Shown: piece by piece, positions 39,398-48,043 of the stretch
Position numbering within the stretch: position 1 is the stretch's first letter
Layout of the letters: each line of letters starts with the position of its first letter
Origin: Bacteroides faecis MAJ27
Lineage (GTDB): Bacteria; Bacteroidota; Bacteroidia; Bacteroidales; Bacteroidaceae
NCBI RefSeq assembly: GCF_900106755.1
Contig: NZ_FNNN01000001.1
Location: 62,001 to 126,000 of the forward strand
Reading direction: 5' to 3'
DNA: 64,000 nt
Translations under genes and position numbers: made by a program
The notes under the pieces: model-generated
Seen by the model: only the letters and a program-made list of their open reading frames with translations
What the model was told of the DNA's origin: nothing
The model's database searches: none

Positions 39398-39432
39398 AAA
39401 GTCTCAGGTAGCCGCAAACTACCCGAGACTTT
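39398..39432 (-). terminator. Hairpin downstream of the GH28 operon
   Basis: AAAGTCTCAGGTAG (39398-39411) pairs with CTACCCGAGACTTT (39419-39432) with one mismatch. It is a second possible stop for the leftward operon ending at 39574. Confidence 0.5.
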
Positions 39433-39548
39433 CGTTTAAATATGATCACTTACTTTTTATACAAACCAGACCCTAAATAAAAAAATCAATTAAACAAGGA
39501 ATGATCCGGCAGTTTTCCCAAAAACAGAGATGAACCCAAAAACAAATT

Positions 39549-39568
39549 AAAGTTCATATATGAACTTT
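39549..39568 (-). terminator. 20-bp palindrome after GH28 stop
   Basis: AAAGTTCATATATGAACTTT is a perfect palindrome only 5 bp past the GH28 stop. It is probably the terminator hairpin of the leftward operon, though it could also be a protein site. Confidence 0.55.
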
Positions 39569-39573
39569 TTTAC

Positions 39574-40962
39574 TCAGTCTTTATGATTCTCCATTTGATA
39601 AGTTATCTTCTTTTCTACTACATTTTCAACATTACTTACTTTCTTCACAAACTTCTTAACCGACCCGACCTTTACATTTTTGATTTGCACATTCTTTACA
39701 GGCAGTTCAGCATTTCCTTTCAGCTCATAAACGGCGTCTGCCGACTCACAGTTTACTTTATCCATATAGATACCATCAATGCGAGTGATTCTCTTTTCGT
39801 ATGTCGGCACTAAATCTTTCCACTGATAAAGTACCTCCGTATCTATTTCAAGTACCCGCTGTGCTGTACCTGCCTCTACATTTTTCATATAGATATTCTC
39901 AATAAATCCTCCTCTGCGATGATTGGTCTTCACAAAGAAAAGACGCATCACAGAATTAGGTGCCGTACAGTCGTGCATATAGATATTCCGTATACCACCG
40001 GAAATCTCACTACCGATACCCAGTAATGTGTGTCCTTTCAATATCCGGCAGTTACGGATAACTATATTCTCGCAAGGTGTATTCAACCGCCACGCATCCT
40101 GATTACGACCCGCTTTGATTACGACAGCATCGTCTCCCTGGTCAAAAGAACAATCTTCGACCAGAAAGTTACGGCTCATCTCAAAGTCAATGCCATCATT
40201 ATTATGTCCATGTGCCCGTACATCCAGATTACGTACCATTCCTCCGTCGCACATATAGAGATGAATTGTCCAGAAAGGACTCTCACGTATTTTAAATCCG
40301 TCCAGCATTACATTCTTACAGCGATTGAAATGTATCAGATGCGGACGCAAATGATTTTCGCCAACAGCCATCTGACGTTCAATGACAGGCACATTGGTAG
40401 AAGCTTTTGTATACAAATCCTTCAATGCTTCCAGATGAGGTGCAGGGCGTTTAAACCATACTTTCCATGTTCCCATCTTCGGCTGCAACGTTCCTTTACC
40501 ACTGATTGCCACATTTTCACATTCGAATGCATACAACAGAGGTGAATAATTATAGCACTCCAGCCCTTCCCATGAAGTCATGACTGCCGGAAGATAATCT
40601 TCCGGATTATCGGTGAAACTCAATACAGCATTTTCTTCCAAACAGAGGTTTACATTGCTTTTAAAGTGTACGGGGCCCGTCAGCCAAGTGCCTGCCGGAA
40701 CAACAACACGCCCGCCGCCCGCTTTATTACATGCGTCAATAGCAGCAGCAATCGCCTGGGTATTATTTACTTCCCCACCCGGTACAGCTCCAAAATCAGT
40801 AATTTTAAAATCCTGCTCCGGATAAATAAAAATCTTGATCGGCTGCATCGGAAAAGGAGCTTTTACTTTGACAGTCTTATAGTGATCTCCTGCCACAACC
40901 ATGGTAACGGACAACAGCCCGAAACACATGCTTACCATCCATCTTAAAAAGTTCTGTTTCAT
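39574..40962 (-). CDS. GH28-family galacturonidase
   Basis: The start is ATG 40962 (462 residues); an in-frame TTG further up has nothing in its favour. Signal peptide ends near VVAGD. Right-handed beta-helix with the usual GH28 entry TDFGAVPGGEVNNTQAIAAA. Catalytic set: Asp256 in NNDGID, Asp277-Asp278 in QGDDAV, His311 in KGHTLLGIGSE. All needed residues are present. Likely a galacturonidase acting on RG-I or homogalacturonan pieces; exo or endo action cannot be told. Fifth and last gene of the leftward operon that starts at 47801. Confidence 0.9.
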   Translation of the reverse strand: MKQNFLRWMVSMCFGLLSVTMVVAGDHYKTVKVKAPFPMQPIKIFIYPEQDFKITDFGAVPGGEVNNTQAIAAAIDACNKAGGGRVVVPAGTWLTGPVHFKSNVNLCLEENAVLSFTDNPEDYLPAVMTSWEGLECYNYSPLLYAFECENVAISGKGTLQPKMGTWKVWFKRPAPHLEALKDLYTKASTNVPVIERQMAVGENHLRPHLIHFNRCKNVMLDGFKIRESPFWTIHLYMCDGGMVRNLDVRAHGHNNDGIDFEMSRNFLVEDCSFDQGDDAVVIKAGRNQDAWRLNTPCENIVIRNCRILKGHTLLGIGSEISGGIRNIYMHDCTAPNSVMRLFFVKTNHRRGGFIENIYMKNVEAGTAQRVLEIDTEVLYQWKDLVPTYEKRITRIDGIYMDKVNCESADAVYELKGNAELPVKNVQIKNVKVGSVKKFVKKVSNVENVVEKKITYQMENHKD

Positions 40963-40995
40963 TATTATATCGTATTTAAATTTATCCAATCCATT

Positions 40996-41964
40996 TTATT
41001 TTCGACTTTTCAAAGTCACCTTTATCACATCTCCATACGGATCAAAATCAAAAAGAACCTTGTCACCGGTAACCTGTACAGGCAATTTTCTTTTCCCTTG
41101 TTTTACAGTCACTTTCTTTATATCCTTACCGGTAATCACCATTGTCAATGGTTCTACAAAAAGTTTCTGATCCAATTTCAGTTCCGGAGTTATCAACAGG
41201 GTATTCTTTTTATTCACAACATCCAGTTTCGTTTCTTCTCTTTCTCTGATATAAGAAGCTACTTCCCGAAACGTTCCTACCCATATTTCATTCTCTCTCG
41301 CTTTTACCTGATCCCAATGATCCCACAAGCGTTGAGGATTGCGAAAAGCATCATAACCATAAGTTAGGCCATGTGTCATACCTACTCCCCAGTCATTTGT
41401 CTCAATCAGGGTATTCATCCATTTTTCCAAATCCTGCAGAGTCGATTTACTTCCAATCGAACGTTGATGAGTTCTTGTTCCTACCCGATTCTGTACGGCA
41501 ATCCTCCGCCCTTCCGCTTTTTTATTATTATTGGGATAGCAGAAAGTACGAGGCATTACTCCTGTATTTGCAAAGATAGCACTATCATTCTTTAAAATAT
41601 CCTCTTTGATTTCTTCAATCGGGAAACGTGCGAAGTTTTTATGCGCCCAGCCGTGATTGGATATCTCATGCCCCTTATCAGACATTTCCTTAAGTTGAGG
41701 CCAAGTCATTCTTGTAGTGTCGGTTATATTCCTGTTATCTTTGTTTATATTGGAGCCGCATATCCAGAATGTTCCCCGAAAACCTCTCTTTTCCAGTTGG
41801 GGAGCAACCAGTGTATAGTGCTCCGCCAATCCATCATCAAAAGTATAGCTGATGGCACAGGCCTTGTCCTGTTTATATCTGGCAACGTATACATTCCAAT
41901 CTGCCCCCGACATATAGCCGGTGCAGAACAACAAACTCAAAATAAAGAGTGAAAACTTTTTCAT
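40996..41964 (-). CDS. NodB/CE4-type polysaccharide deacetylase, secreted
   Basis: A 322-residue protein with signal peptide (GYMSGA). The NodB domain covers about 35-240. Motif 1 is TFDDG (metal Asp and catalytic base), motif 2 is SNHGWAH (two metal-binding His), motif 3 lies around FCYPNNN, and a late THG may supply the catalytic His. Family members remove N- or O-acetyl groups from polymers such as chitin, peptidoglycan or xylan with a divalent metal. The C-terminal about 80 residues form a small beta domain. Lying between two GH28 genes, it probably deacetylates a pectic substrate, but this is inferred. Confidence 0.85.
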   Translation of the reverse strand: MKKFSLFILSLLFCTGYMSGADWNVYVARYKQDKACAISYTFDDGLAEHYTLVAPQLEKRGFRGTFWICGSNINKDNRNITDTTRMTWPQLKEMSDKGHEISNHGWAHKNFARFPIEEIKEDILKNDSAIFANTGVMPRTFCYPNNNKKAEGRRIAVQNRVGTRTHQRSIGSKSTLQDLEKWMNTLIETNDWGVGMTHGLTYGYDAFRNPQRLWDHWDQVKARENEIWVGTFREVASYIREREETKLDVVNKKNTLLITPELKLDQKLFVEPLTMVITGKDIKKVTVKQGKRKLPVQVTGDKVLFDFDPYGDVIKVTLKSRK

Positions 41965-41976
41965 CGTTCTATCGTT

Positions 41977-43275
41977 TTATTGGTTTATCTTCACATTATT
42001 CATTGTCAATGAATGGATGATGCTCTGATCCACATTTCCTTTCTTAGCCCGTACTGTCAGATTCTCAAAATGGAAATCGGACAATTTATATTGGTTGGAC
42101 TTCTTCACATTAAAGAAGACATTGCAATCGATATCAAGGTTGCGCATCGTAATATTATTGGAATAAGAAAGGGGAATATCCTTGCGGTCTTTCAAGTCGT
42201 AGAACTGTGTCCAAGGAGCTATATTCAGACAATTCTGCACATTCCCTGTGATATCTTCTACCAAAATATACTCATATTTTTGCGGTGTATCCGGGCGCAT
42301 TTTAAGAGTCAGGAGAGCACGTGCCTTATCCACCTTACAACGGCGGACAATCACATTCCGACTATGAATGGATTCACTGCCACAGGTGAAGGCGCTATGA
42401 CAGAATCCATAAGTACAGTCTTCAATAATAATATTATAATTTTCTCCATTATTGTCATCTTTATCCGCCCAAGGTCCTTTTCCGCCTTTTAAGGCTACTG
42501 CATCATCATTGACAGACATATAACAGTTCTTTATCAGCACATTATTACAAACATCCAGATCCACCGCATCTGTACTGGGAGCTTTTACGGGGCTGGCAGG
42601 CGAGGTAATGCGGAGATTCAATAATTTCAGGAAACTGCATTTATAGAAATGAGTGCTCCAGAAAGGAGAATCCATAATCCTGATTCCTTCAATCTGAACA
42701 TTTTTACAGTTGGACATATAAATAATGCGAGGACGCATTTCTTCCATATTCGTGCAATCCGGGTTTATGGAACGGCGCAACCAGAATGACTTCCAATACC
42801 GGAGCCCGTTTCCATTCAAAGTTCCCTTTCCCGAAATAGTAAATCCATCCAGTCCGTCTGCATTTACCAAAGCCATAAAGTAGTTCAAAGTTTGTCCCTC
42901 CATACGGGTCATTTTCACCGGGAAATGACTGATGTCATCACTCCCCTTTAATACCGCATTTTCCTCCAGATATAAATGAGTATTATTCTTAAAGAAAAGC
43001 GATCCGCTTAAAAAGGTACCTTGGGGAACTACTATCACTCCACCCCCATTCTGTGCAGCCAGATCAATTACTTCCTGTATCTTCTTCGTCTGCACCACCG
43101 TACTGTCGTTCACTACCCCATAACTGGTTATACTATATTTCTTTCCTAAAGCATTCACATTCACTTCCTTGTTTTCCCTGAACCATTCAGGGATTGCCTT
43201 GCCGTCAGGAAAAACCTCCTGAGCCACCATTTGTGTACAACACAAAATCAATACCAGTCCTACAATTTGTTTCAT
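41977..43275 (-). CDS. GH28-family glycosidase
   Basis: A 432-residue protein with signal peptide (QMVAQE). Beta-helix with GGGVIVVPQGTFLSGSLFFK. Catalytic residues Asp236 in STDAVDLD, Asp257-Asp258 in VNDDAV and His293 in GFCHSAFTCGSE. The GHG loop reads CHS rather than GHG, so the active-site entrance differs from ordinary polygalacturonases. This would fit one of the RG-specific GH28 enzymes of Bacteroides. The gaps to both neighbours are short (12 bp and 43 bp), so it is co-transcribed with the deacetylase and GH42. Confidence 0.88.
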   Translation of the reverse strand: MKQIVGLVLILCCTQMVAQEVFPDGKAIPEWFRENKEVNVNALGKKYSITSYGVVNDSTVVQTKKIQEVIDLAAQNGGGVIVVPQGTFLSGSLFFKNNTHLYLEENAVLKGSDDISHFPVKMTRMEGQTLNYFMALVNADGLDGFTISGKGTLNGNGLRYWKSFWLRRSINPDCTNMEEMRPRIIYMSNCKNVQIEGIRIMDSPFWSTHFYKCSFLKLLNLRITSPASPVKAPSTDAVDLDVCNNVLIKNCYMSVNDDAVALKGGKGPWADKDDNNGENYNIIIEDCTYGFCHSAFTCGSESIHSRNVIVRRCKVDKARALLTLKMRPDTPQKYEYILVEDITGNVQNCLNIAPWTQFYDLKDRKDIPLSYSNNITMRNLDIDCNVFFNVKKSNQYKLSDFHFENLTVRAKKGNVDQSIIHSLTMNNVKINQ

Positions 43276-43318
43276 TACCTATTTATCTTTTTATACTTAT
43301 CTATTATTAATCAACACC

Positions 43319-45421
43319 TCACATTGAAAACACCAATACTCCTGCGGTTGGGATCTCTTCAGTTCCTACCAGTACCTTACTTTCCTCCGGTACGCTGAAT
43401 GTATAAGGACGGTCGGAATAATTCAGCACAATCCCCAGCCCGTTCCGGTATTCCAGCGTTACTCCATAAGGCAAATCCATCACAGGAATTTGTAGCTGTG
43501 CATATAATTTCTTCAGGATATCCTTTTCCAACGCACCATTGTGGCTGTCCACTCCGACATACGTTACAGTGCCTTTACCCAGTTTTCTGAATGTGACGGC
43601 AGGACCACCTTCATAAAATTCCCGGGTGTACGTCGCCCAGACCTGTGCATCTGAGGCGGGAATCAGAATTTCACCCCATGTATTCCACGTATATTCCTTT
43701 CCGTTCATGACGACAGTACCCGGATTCTCCGGTAGCAGCAGGTCATAAAAGTTCATTTCATTGCCGGTCAGAGGAGTAACCATAGAACCGAAAGGAGCTT
43801 CCGGTAAACGTCCATAACGGTCTTTCTGGGCCGTGCGACAGGTCAACACAAGATTACCGCCATTCTTCACGTAAGCAACCCATCGGTCTACCAATGCCTT
43901 ATCAGCCAGTTGGTAAGCAGGAGCTATCACTACAGGATACTCCGTCAACTCCTTCTGTTCGGAGATAAAATCAACGGGAGCACCAAAGGACTTTAAAGTC
44001 CGGTAATACTTCTCTATATGTGCAAAAGTATCCCATGTACGGTTCTGTTTCTGCCGCTCGATACTCCAGGAATTCTCGTGGTTGAAAAGGATGGCGGTAT
44101 GACGTGCCAGATAGTCAGCAGGCTTCGTTTCGCGCGGAGCATAATGTTTCCGGAGTTCCCTTATCTCTTTTATAAAGGTTTCATATTCCCTTCCGCCGGG
44201 AGTGACGCTTACCCCATCCGTTCCTACTATTCCATAATGATACTGCTCTGTACCGTACAGAGGCTGGCGATAGCGATACGTACAGATAAAATCGCTTCCA
44301 CCGGCAAATACACTCCACATCCACAGACGGACAGCCCCCGGAAGCGGTTGCGGATTAATGCCACCCCAGTTCACTTGTCCCGGTTGCAACTCCATCACTC
44401 CGTACGTACCCTGTATAGGACGGAAGAAGTCATTCGCCCAGGCAATACGCAATGGATTTCCGACCCGATATCCGCGGCGTCCGATCCCCTCGTTGTCGCC
44501 ATACACCATATAACGTGTATAACTCTGGAAATCAAGTGCAGGACTACCGCCGATATGTCCTTCATCATAGTTGGGGATATAGTTGGTAGTAATCCACTGG
44601 TTCTTTGCATATTTTCTGATCAGCAGGCATTGCTCATTCAGAAAATCATTGGTCTGCGCAGCGGCAAAACGACGATAATCCAGAATCTGATGATGATTCA
44701 TAAACATCTGGACACGCTTAGGAAGAGTGATTTCATCAAAAGAGGAATAAGCCTCACTCCAGAAAGCCGTTCCCCATGCATCGTTCAGCAACTGAATGTC
44801 ATGATTGTATTTTGTACGGAGATAGTCGCGGAAAGCAAGCTCCGCTTTCGGATTATAATCAAACTGTACGGCTGGTTCATTATCAAGCTGCCATCCCACA
44901 ATACGGGAATCACTTCCGTAATGCTGTGCCAGTTTCTCAATCATCTTATACGATAATTCCCGATAGAGCGGCGAAGCAAACGAGGCATGCTGGCGGGCAC
45001 CATGGTCGAGAACGGTACCATCTTCATTCTTCAACAGAATTTCAGGATATTTCCGGCTCATCCATACGGGCGGAGTAGCGGTAGAAGTACACATGATGAC
45101 CTTCAGATCATATTTGGCTGCAAGAGCCACAGCTTTATCGAGCCAGGAAAAATCGTATCGTCCTTCTTCCGGCTCCAGCTGCGCCCATGCGAACTCTGCA
45201 AAGTGGGTAAACTCGAATCCCAGTTCATGCATCTTCTTGAAATCACGCTCCCACTGGCTTTCATCCCAGTGTTCGGGATAATAATAAACCCCAGTCAATG
45301 TCAGATCCTTATCATTGAACCAAGAAGAAGTTTGTGCTTTTGCAGACTGCATTCCCCCGGAAAGGGCTAAAATACCGGCACAAAAGACTGTCAGAATTTT
45401 GCTCTTCATATTCTCTGTCAT
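43319..45421 (-). CDS. GH42-family beta-galactosidase
   Basis: A 700-residue protein (ATG 45421; ATG 45409 is also possible) with signal peptide ending in SAKAQ. TIM barrel starting TGVYYYPEHWDESQWERDF; acid/base Glu182 in WQLDNEPAVQ; nucleophile Glu344 in GVMELQPGQVNWG. The trimerisation-type Rossmann-like domain follows (about 430-620, IAPAYQLADKALVDRWVAYV), then a short C-terminal beta domain. Full-length GH42. Most GH42 enzymes in the cytoplasm lack a leader; this one is exported, as expected for PUL enzymes. Probable activity: release of galactose from beta-1,4-galactan fragments. Confidence 0.92.
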   Translation of the reverse strand: MTENMKSKILTVFCAGILALSGGMQSAKAQTSSWFNDKDLTLTGVYYYPEHWDESQWERDFKKMHELGFEFTHFAEFAWAQLEPEEGRYDFSWLDKAVALAAKYDLKVIMCTSTATPPVWMSRKYPEILLKNEDGTVLDHGARQHASFASPLYRELSYKMIEKLAQHYGSDSRIVGWQLDNEPAVQFDYNPKAELAFRDYLRTKYNHDIQLLNDAWGTAFWSEAYSSFDEITLPKRVQMFMNHHQILDYRRFAAAQTNDFLNEQCLLIRKYAKNQWITTNYIPNYDEGHIGGSPALDFQSYTRYMVYGDNEGIGRRGYRVGNPLRIAWANDFFRPIQGTYGVMELQPGQVNWGGINPQPLPGAVRLWMWSVFAGGSDFICTYRYRQPLYGTEQYHYGIVGTDGVSVTPGGREYETFIKEIRELRKHYAPRETKPADYLARHTAILFNHENSWSIERQKQNRTWDTFAHIEKYYRTLKSFGAPVDFISEQKELTEYPVVIAPAYQLADKALVDRWVAYVKNGGNLVLTCRTAQKDRYGRLPEAPFGSMVTPLTGNEMNFYDLLLPENPGTVVMNGKEYTWNTWGEILIPASDAQVWATYTREFYEGGPAVTFRKLGKGTVTYVGVDSHNGALEKDILKKLYAQLQIPVMDLPYGVTLEYRNGLGIVLNYSDRPYTFSVPEESKVLVGTEEIPTAGVLVFSM

Positions 45422-45443
45422 TATAGTTATTACACTGTTTTAG

Positions 45444-47801
45444 TTATTCATAAATCTTCCATTCCCACAAGCCGGCATCTCCCCGACGGATATGGAGACG
45501 AAGATAGCGGGCTTCACCGATGGCACCGGCAATATGCGGAGACCGTGCCTGTACCTTGCCCTGTTCGGCACATGTCTGCCAATTCTTTCCATCTGCAGAT
45601 TTCTCCAGCCTCCACGCATGCCCTTCTGTGGGACGGGTAAAGAAGAAATGACATTCACTTACTGTCCGTACTTCTTTCAAATCTACTGTAATAAAGGGAC
45701 TGCTGTCCGTATCAGCTGCCAGCCAACGGGTTCCGTTTGATTCGTCCGCCACATGGGCAGCCTGATAAGTATGTGTACGGGTATAATTCTTCACTGAGCC
45801 TTTATCCGGCAGGGGCTGATTGGGTTGTGTTTCTATGCTGACCGTTGAAGTACGCGGTGCTTTCTCACTGGAAGCATAAAAGTGCGACTGCAATGCCAGA
45901 TTTTTTCTCGTTTCCTGCGGAGCAGCCAGACAGCCTACTCCCCGTGCGTCCGGTACCAGCGTCCTGATGGTCCCGTCTTCATCAAATTCCATCCGGTTGG
46001 CATATACCTGCCGGGTGGTACCTCCATCTCCATATTCAAGATAGACGAAGATATATGCATCGGTTCCCTCATCATAGAACACATTGCCATGCCCCGGTCC
46101 CCAAACCTGATTTTCAGGGGCAGAGAATAAAAAGATATCATTGCCTTCCGGTTTGACAAAGCCTGTCAACGGAGACTCACGACTCATCATGTAGGCATTG
46201 GCATAATTCTGATGACCGCTTAAGGTATATACATAGTAGTAAATACCTTTTCGCTTGAACATCAGCGGGCCTTCAGAGTATCCCTGACGGGCAGTTTTGA
46301 TACTGACCGGCTCACCCTCTATGTGCAGCTTATCATCCGAAAGACGGGCGGCAAACCTGCGCCGCCAGAAAATATATCCCTTCCCATCCTCATCGACAAA
46401 CGGTTCTCCATCGATATCCGGTACAATAGCGGGACTATCCGCTTCCGCTGTTCCGGGCACAGACAGTCCTTTTCCTTCAGCAAACCGGAAAGGGCCATCC
46501 GGACGATCGGCCACAAGCACATACGTACCCATCTTCTCGTCCGGTTTTACAAATGTCACGTACAGATAATACCTGCCGTCCTGTTCAATCACTTTTCCGG
46601 GAGCCCAATACCGGAAATATCCTTTTTTCTTTTCACCTTTGTCATTTACATATTCATATCCTTTCGCCCAGTCGAACCCGCGAATGTGGGAACCTTCAAA
46701 ACTCCAGTTTACAAAATCTTTCGACTTCCACACTACCGGAGTGCCGGCACGTCCCAATCCGTAGTCCAAATCTGTCGTACCATACAAATAGTACGTATCG
46801 CCGAACTTGGAGACAGAAGGGTCTGCCAGATTATCGGGGATCAACGGATTGTAAGCCCGGTTGGCAACCAGCGCCTCTACTACGGAAGCATCCACCGCAA
46901 AAGCGGTTCCGTGACGGATTCCTCTCGGAAAAGAAACCTGATCGGACACGTCTTCCCACGTTTCACCATGATCCAGCGAACGGACTGCACCGTAGCGATG
47001 ATCACGATACTTATCAAAATATACATAAAGCGCATCACCGACAAAAAGAGGTGCCGGTCCTTCCGCCCAATACTTTCCCGTAATGGGGACCGATACCTTC
47101 GTTGGAAAACCTTTGGCCAGATCTTTGGTACGTGTCACACGCAGGTTTTTCTCCGGAGGATTGGAGTTCTCATTCTTAACGACCATGATCAGGTCTCCCT
47201 CTTTCGGGTCTTTCACGATAGCCGCATCAATAACACTAAAATCCGGATTGAAAAACATCTTTGTCTTTGAGAAAGTGCGGAAATCCTTCGTAGTGACATA
47301 GTACATGCGATGGTTCAGCCCCTTCTCACTTTCGCTAGTGGGCACTTCTTTGTGACGTCCGGGGATAGTAGTCGCCCAAAAGATATAATACGTTTCCGAA
47401 GCTTCGTCATAAAAGAGTTCCGGCGCCCAACAATTATGGGCCTTCGGTTCATGCATCATCACCGGAATGGCTTGTTGTTCACTCCAATGAATCAAGTCAC
47501 GGGAAGAGGCATATCCGATAATCCGGTCCGTCCAGCTGGAAGTCCAGACCATGTGAAATGTTCCGTCGGGAGCTTGGCATATACTGGGGTCACGCATCAA
47601 TTTATCTTTACCAACAGCCGGAGTCAGAAAAGAGCGTCCGCCGTTCAAAGGAGTCCAGTTCAGTCCATCATAACTGTAGGCAAGATGCAGACCGTCCTTA
47701 CTGTCATTGATAAAATAAGAAAAGAGATAAGCAGTCTCACCTGCCGAGATTGTCATTACTGACCAGAGAGTTAAAGCCATCCAGGCAAATACTTTTTTCA
47801 T
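45444..47801 (-). CDS. Tandem GH43-GH43 enzyme with C-terminal F5/8-type CBM
   Basis: A 785-residue protein with signal peptide (MTISAG). The first propeller covers about 22-325 (LMRDPSICQAPDGTFHMVW, NCWAPELFYDEA, KYWAEGPAPLFV). The second covers about 325-645 (LIPDNLADPSVSKFGDTYYL, FRYWAPGKVIEQDG, EADSPAIVPDIDG, QGYSEGPLMFKRKGIYY). A discoidin/F5/8 type C domain (CBM32-like) closes the protein at about 655-785. Each propeller keeps an acidic set compatible with GH43 catalysis, so the protein may be bifunctional or one half may be non-catalytic. Arabinan or galactan side chains are the likely target. First gene of the five-gene leftward operon. Confidence 0.87.
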   Translation of the reverse strand: MKKVFAWMALTLWSVMTISAGETAYLFSYFINDSKDGLHLAYSYDGLNWTPLNGGRSFLTPAVGKDKLMRDPSICQAPDGTFHMVWTSSWTDRIIGYASSRDLIHWSEQQAIPVMMHEPKAHNCWAPELFYDEASETYYIFWATTIPGRHKEVPTSESEKGLNHRMYYVTTKDFRTFSKTKMFFNPDFSVIDAAIVKDPKEGDLIMVVKNENSNPPEKNLRVTRTKDLAKGFPTKVSVPITGKYWAEGPAPLFVGDALYVYFDKYRDHRYGAVRSLDHGETWEDVSDQVSFPRGIRHGTAFAVDASVVEALVANRAYNPLIPDNLADPSVSKFGDTYYLYGTTDLDYGLGRAGTPVVWKSKDFVNWSFEGSHIRGFDWAKGYEYVNDKGEKKKGYFRYWAPGKVIEQDGRYYLYVTFVKPDEKMGTYVLVADRPDGPFRFAEGKGLSVPGTAEADSPAIVPDIDGEPFVDEDGKGYIFWRRRFAARLSDDKLHIEGEPVSIKTARQGYSEGPLMFKRKGIYYYVYTLSGHQNYANAYMMSRESPLTGFVKPEGNDIFLFSAPENQVWGPGHGNVFYDEGTDAYIFVYLEYGDGGTTRQVYANRMEFDEDGTIRTLVPDARGVGCLAAPQETRKNLALQSHFYASSEKAPRTSTVSIETQPNQPLPDKGSVKNYTRTHTYQAAHVADESNGTRWLAADTDSSPFITVDLKEVRTVSECHFFFTRPTEGHAWRLEKSADGKNWQTCAEQGKVQARSPHIAGAIGEARYLRLHIRRGDAGLWEWKIYE

Positions 47802-47832
47802 GGTTCACCTTAAGATTAAAAAGTTTACTTCG

Positions 47833-47906
47833 CAAAGATATGGCATCCATCAGAAAATCAGAAATCAATGATAATGGAGATATTATCACATTCATGTAGT
47901 TTCGTA
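47833..47906 (-). promoter_or_regulatory. Promoter and shared operator-like motif, GH43/GH42/GH28 operon
   Basis: Minus strand: TATCTTTG at 47833-47840. A weaker copy of the shared motif (ACGAAACTACATGAATGTGA) begins about 65 bp upstream of it, near 47905. Confidence 0.45.
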
Positions 47907-47935
47907 CACCAACCGTCAGAAAAGCCATTTTTAGC

Positions 47936-47997
47936 ACAATATTCTATGTATCTGTACATCTTTCTATTTTATTGATTCTCCAAAACCCCTACTTTAG
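47936..47997 (+). promoter_or_regulatory. Promoter and shared operator-like motif, GH2/CE12/GH106 operon
   Basis: The motif ACAATATTCTATGTATCTGT continues to 47960, and an imperfect -7 box TACTTTAG lies at 47990-47997, 54 bp from the motif start. The geometry is almost the same as before the GH27 operon. Confidence 0.45.
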
Positions 47998-48043
47998 CAC
48001 CAGATTTTAAAACATAGTGAGAAACATATCAATCCTACATATC

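Noticed and set aside
44018-44956. Plus-strand ORF of 312 codons inside GH42
   Set aside because: Antisense shadow of a full GH42 protein.
46323-47270. Plus-strand ORF of 315 codons inside the double GH43 gene
   Set aside because: Shadow of the real gene; low-complexity composition and no motif.
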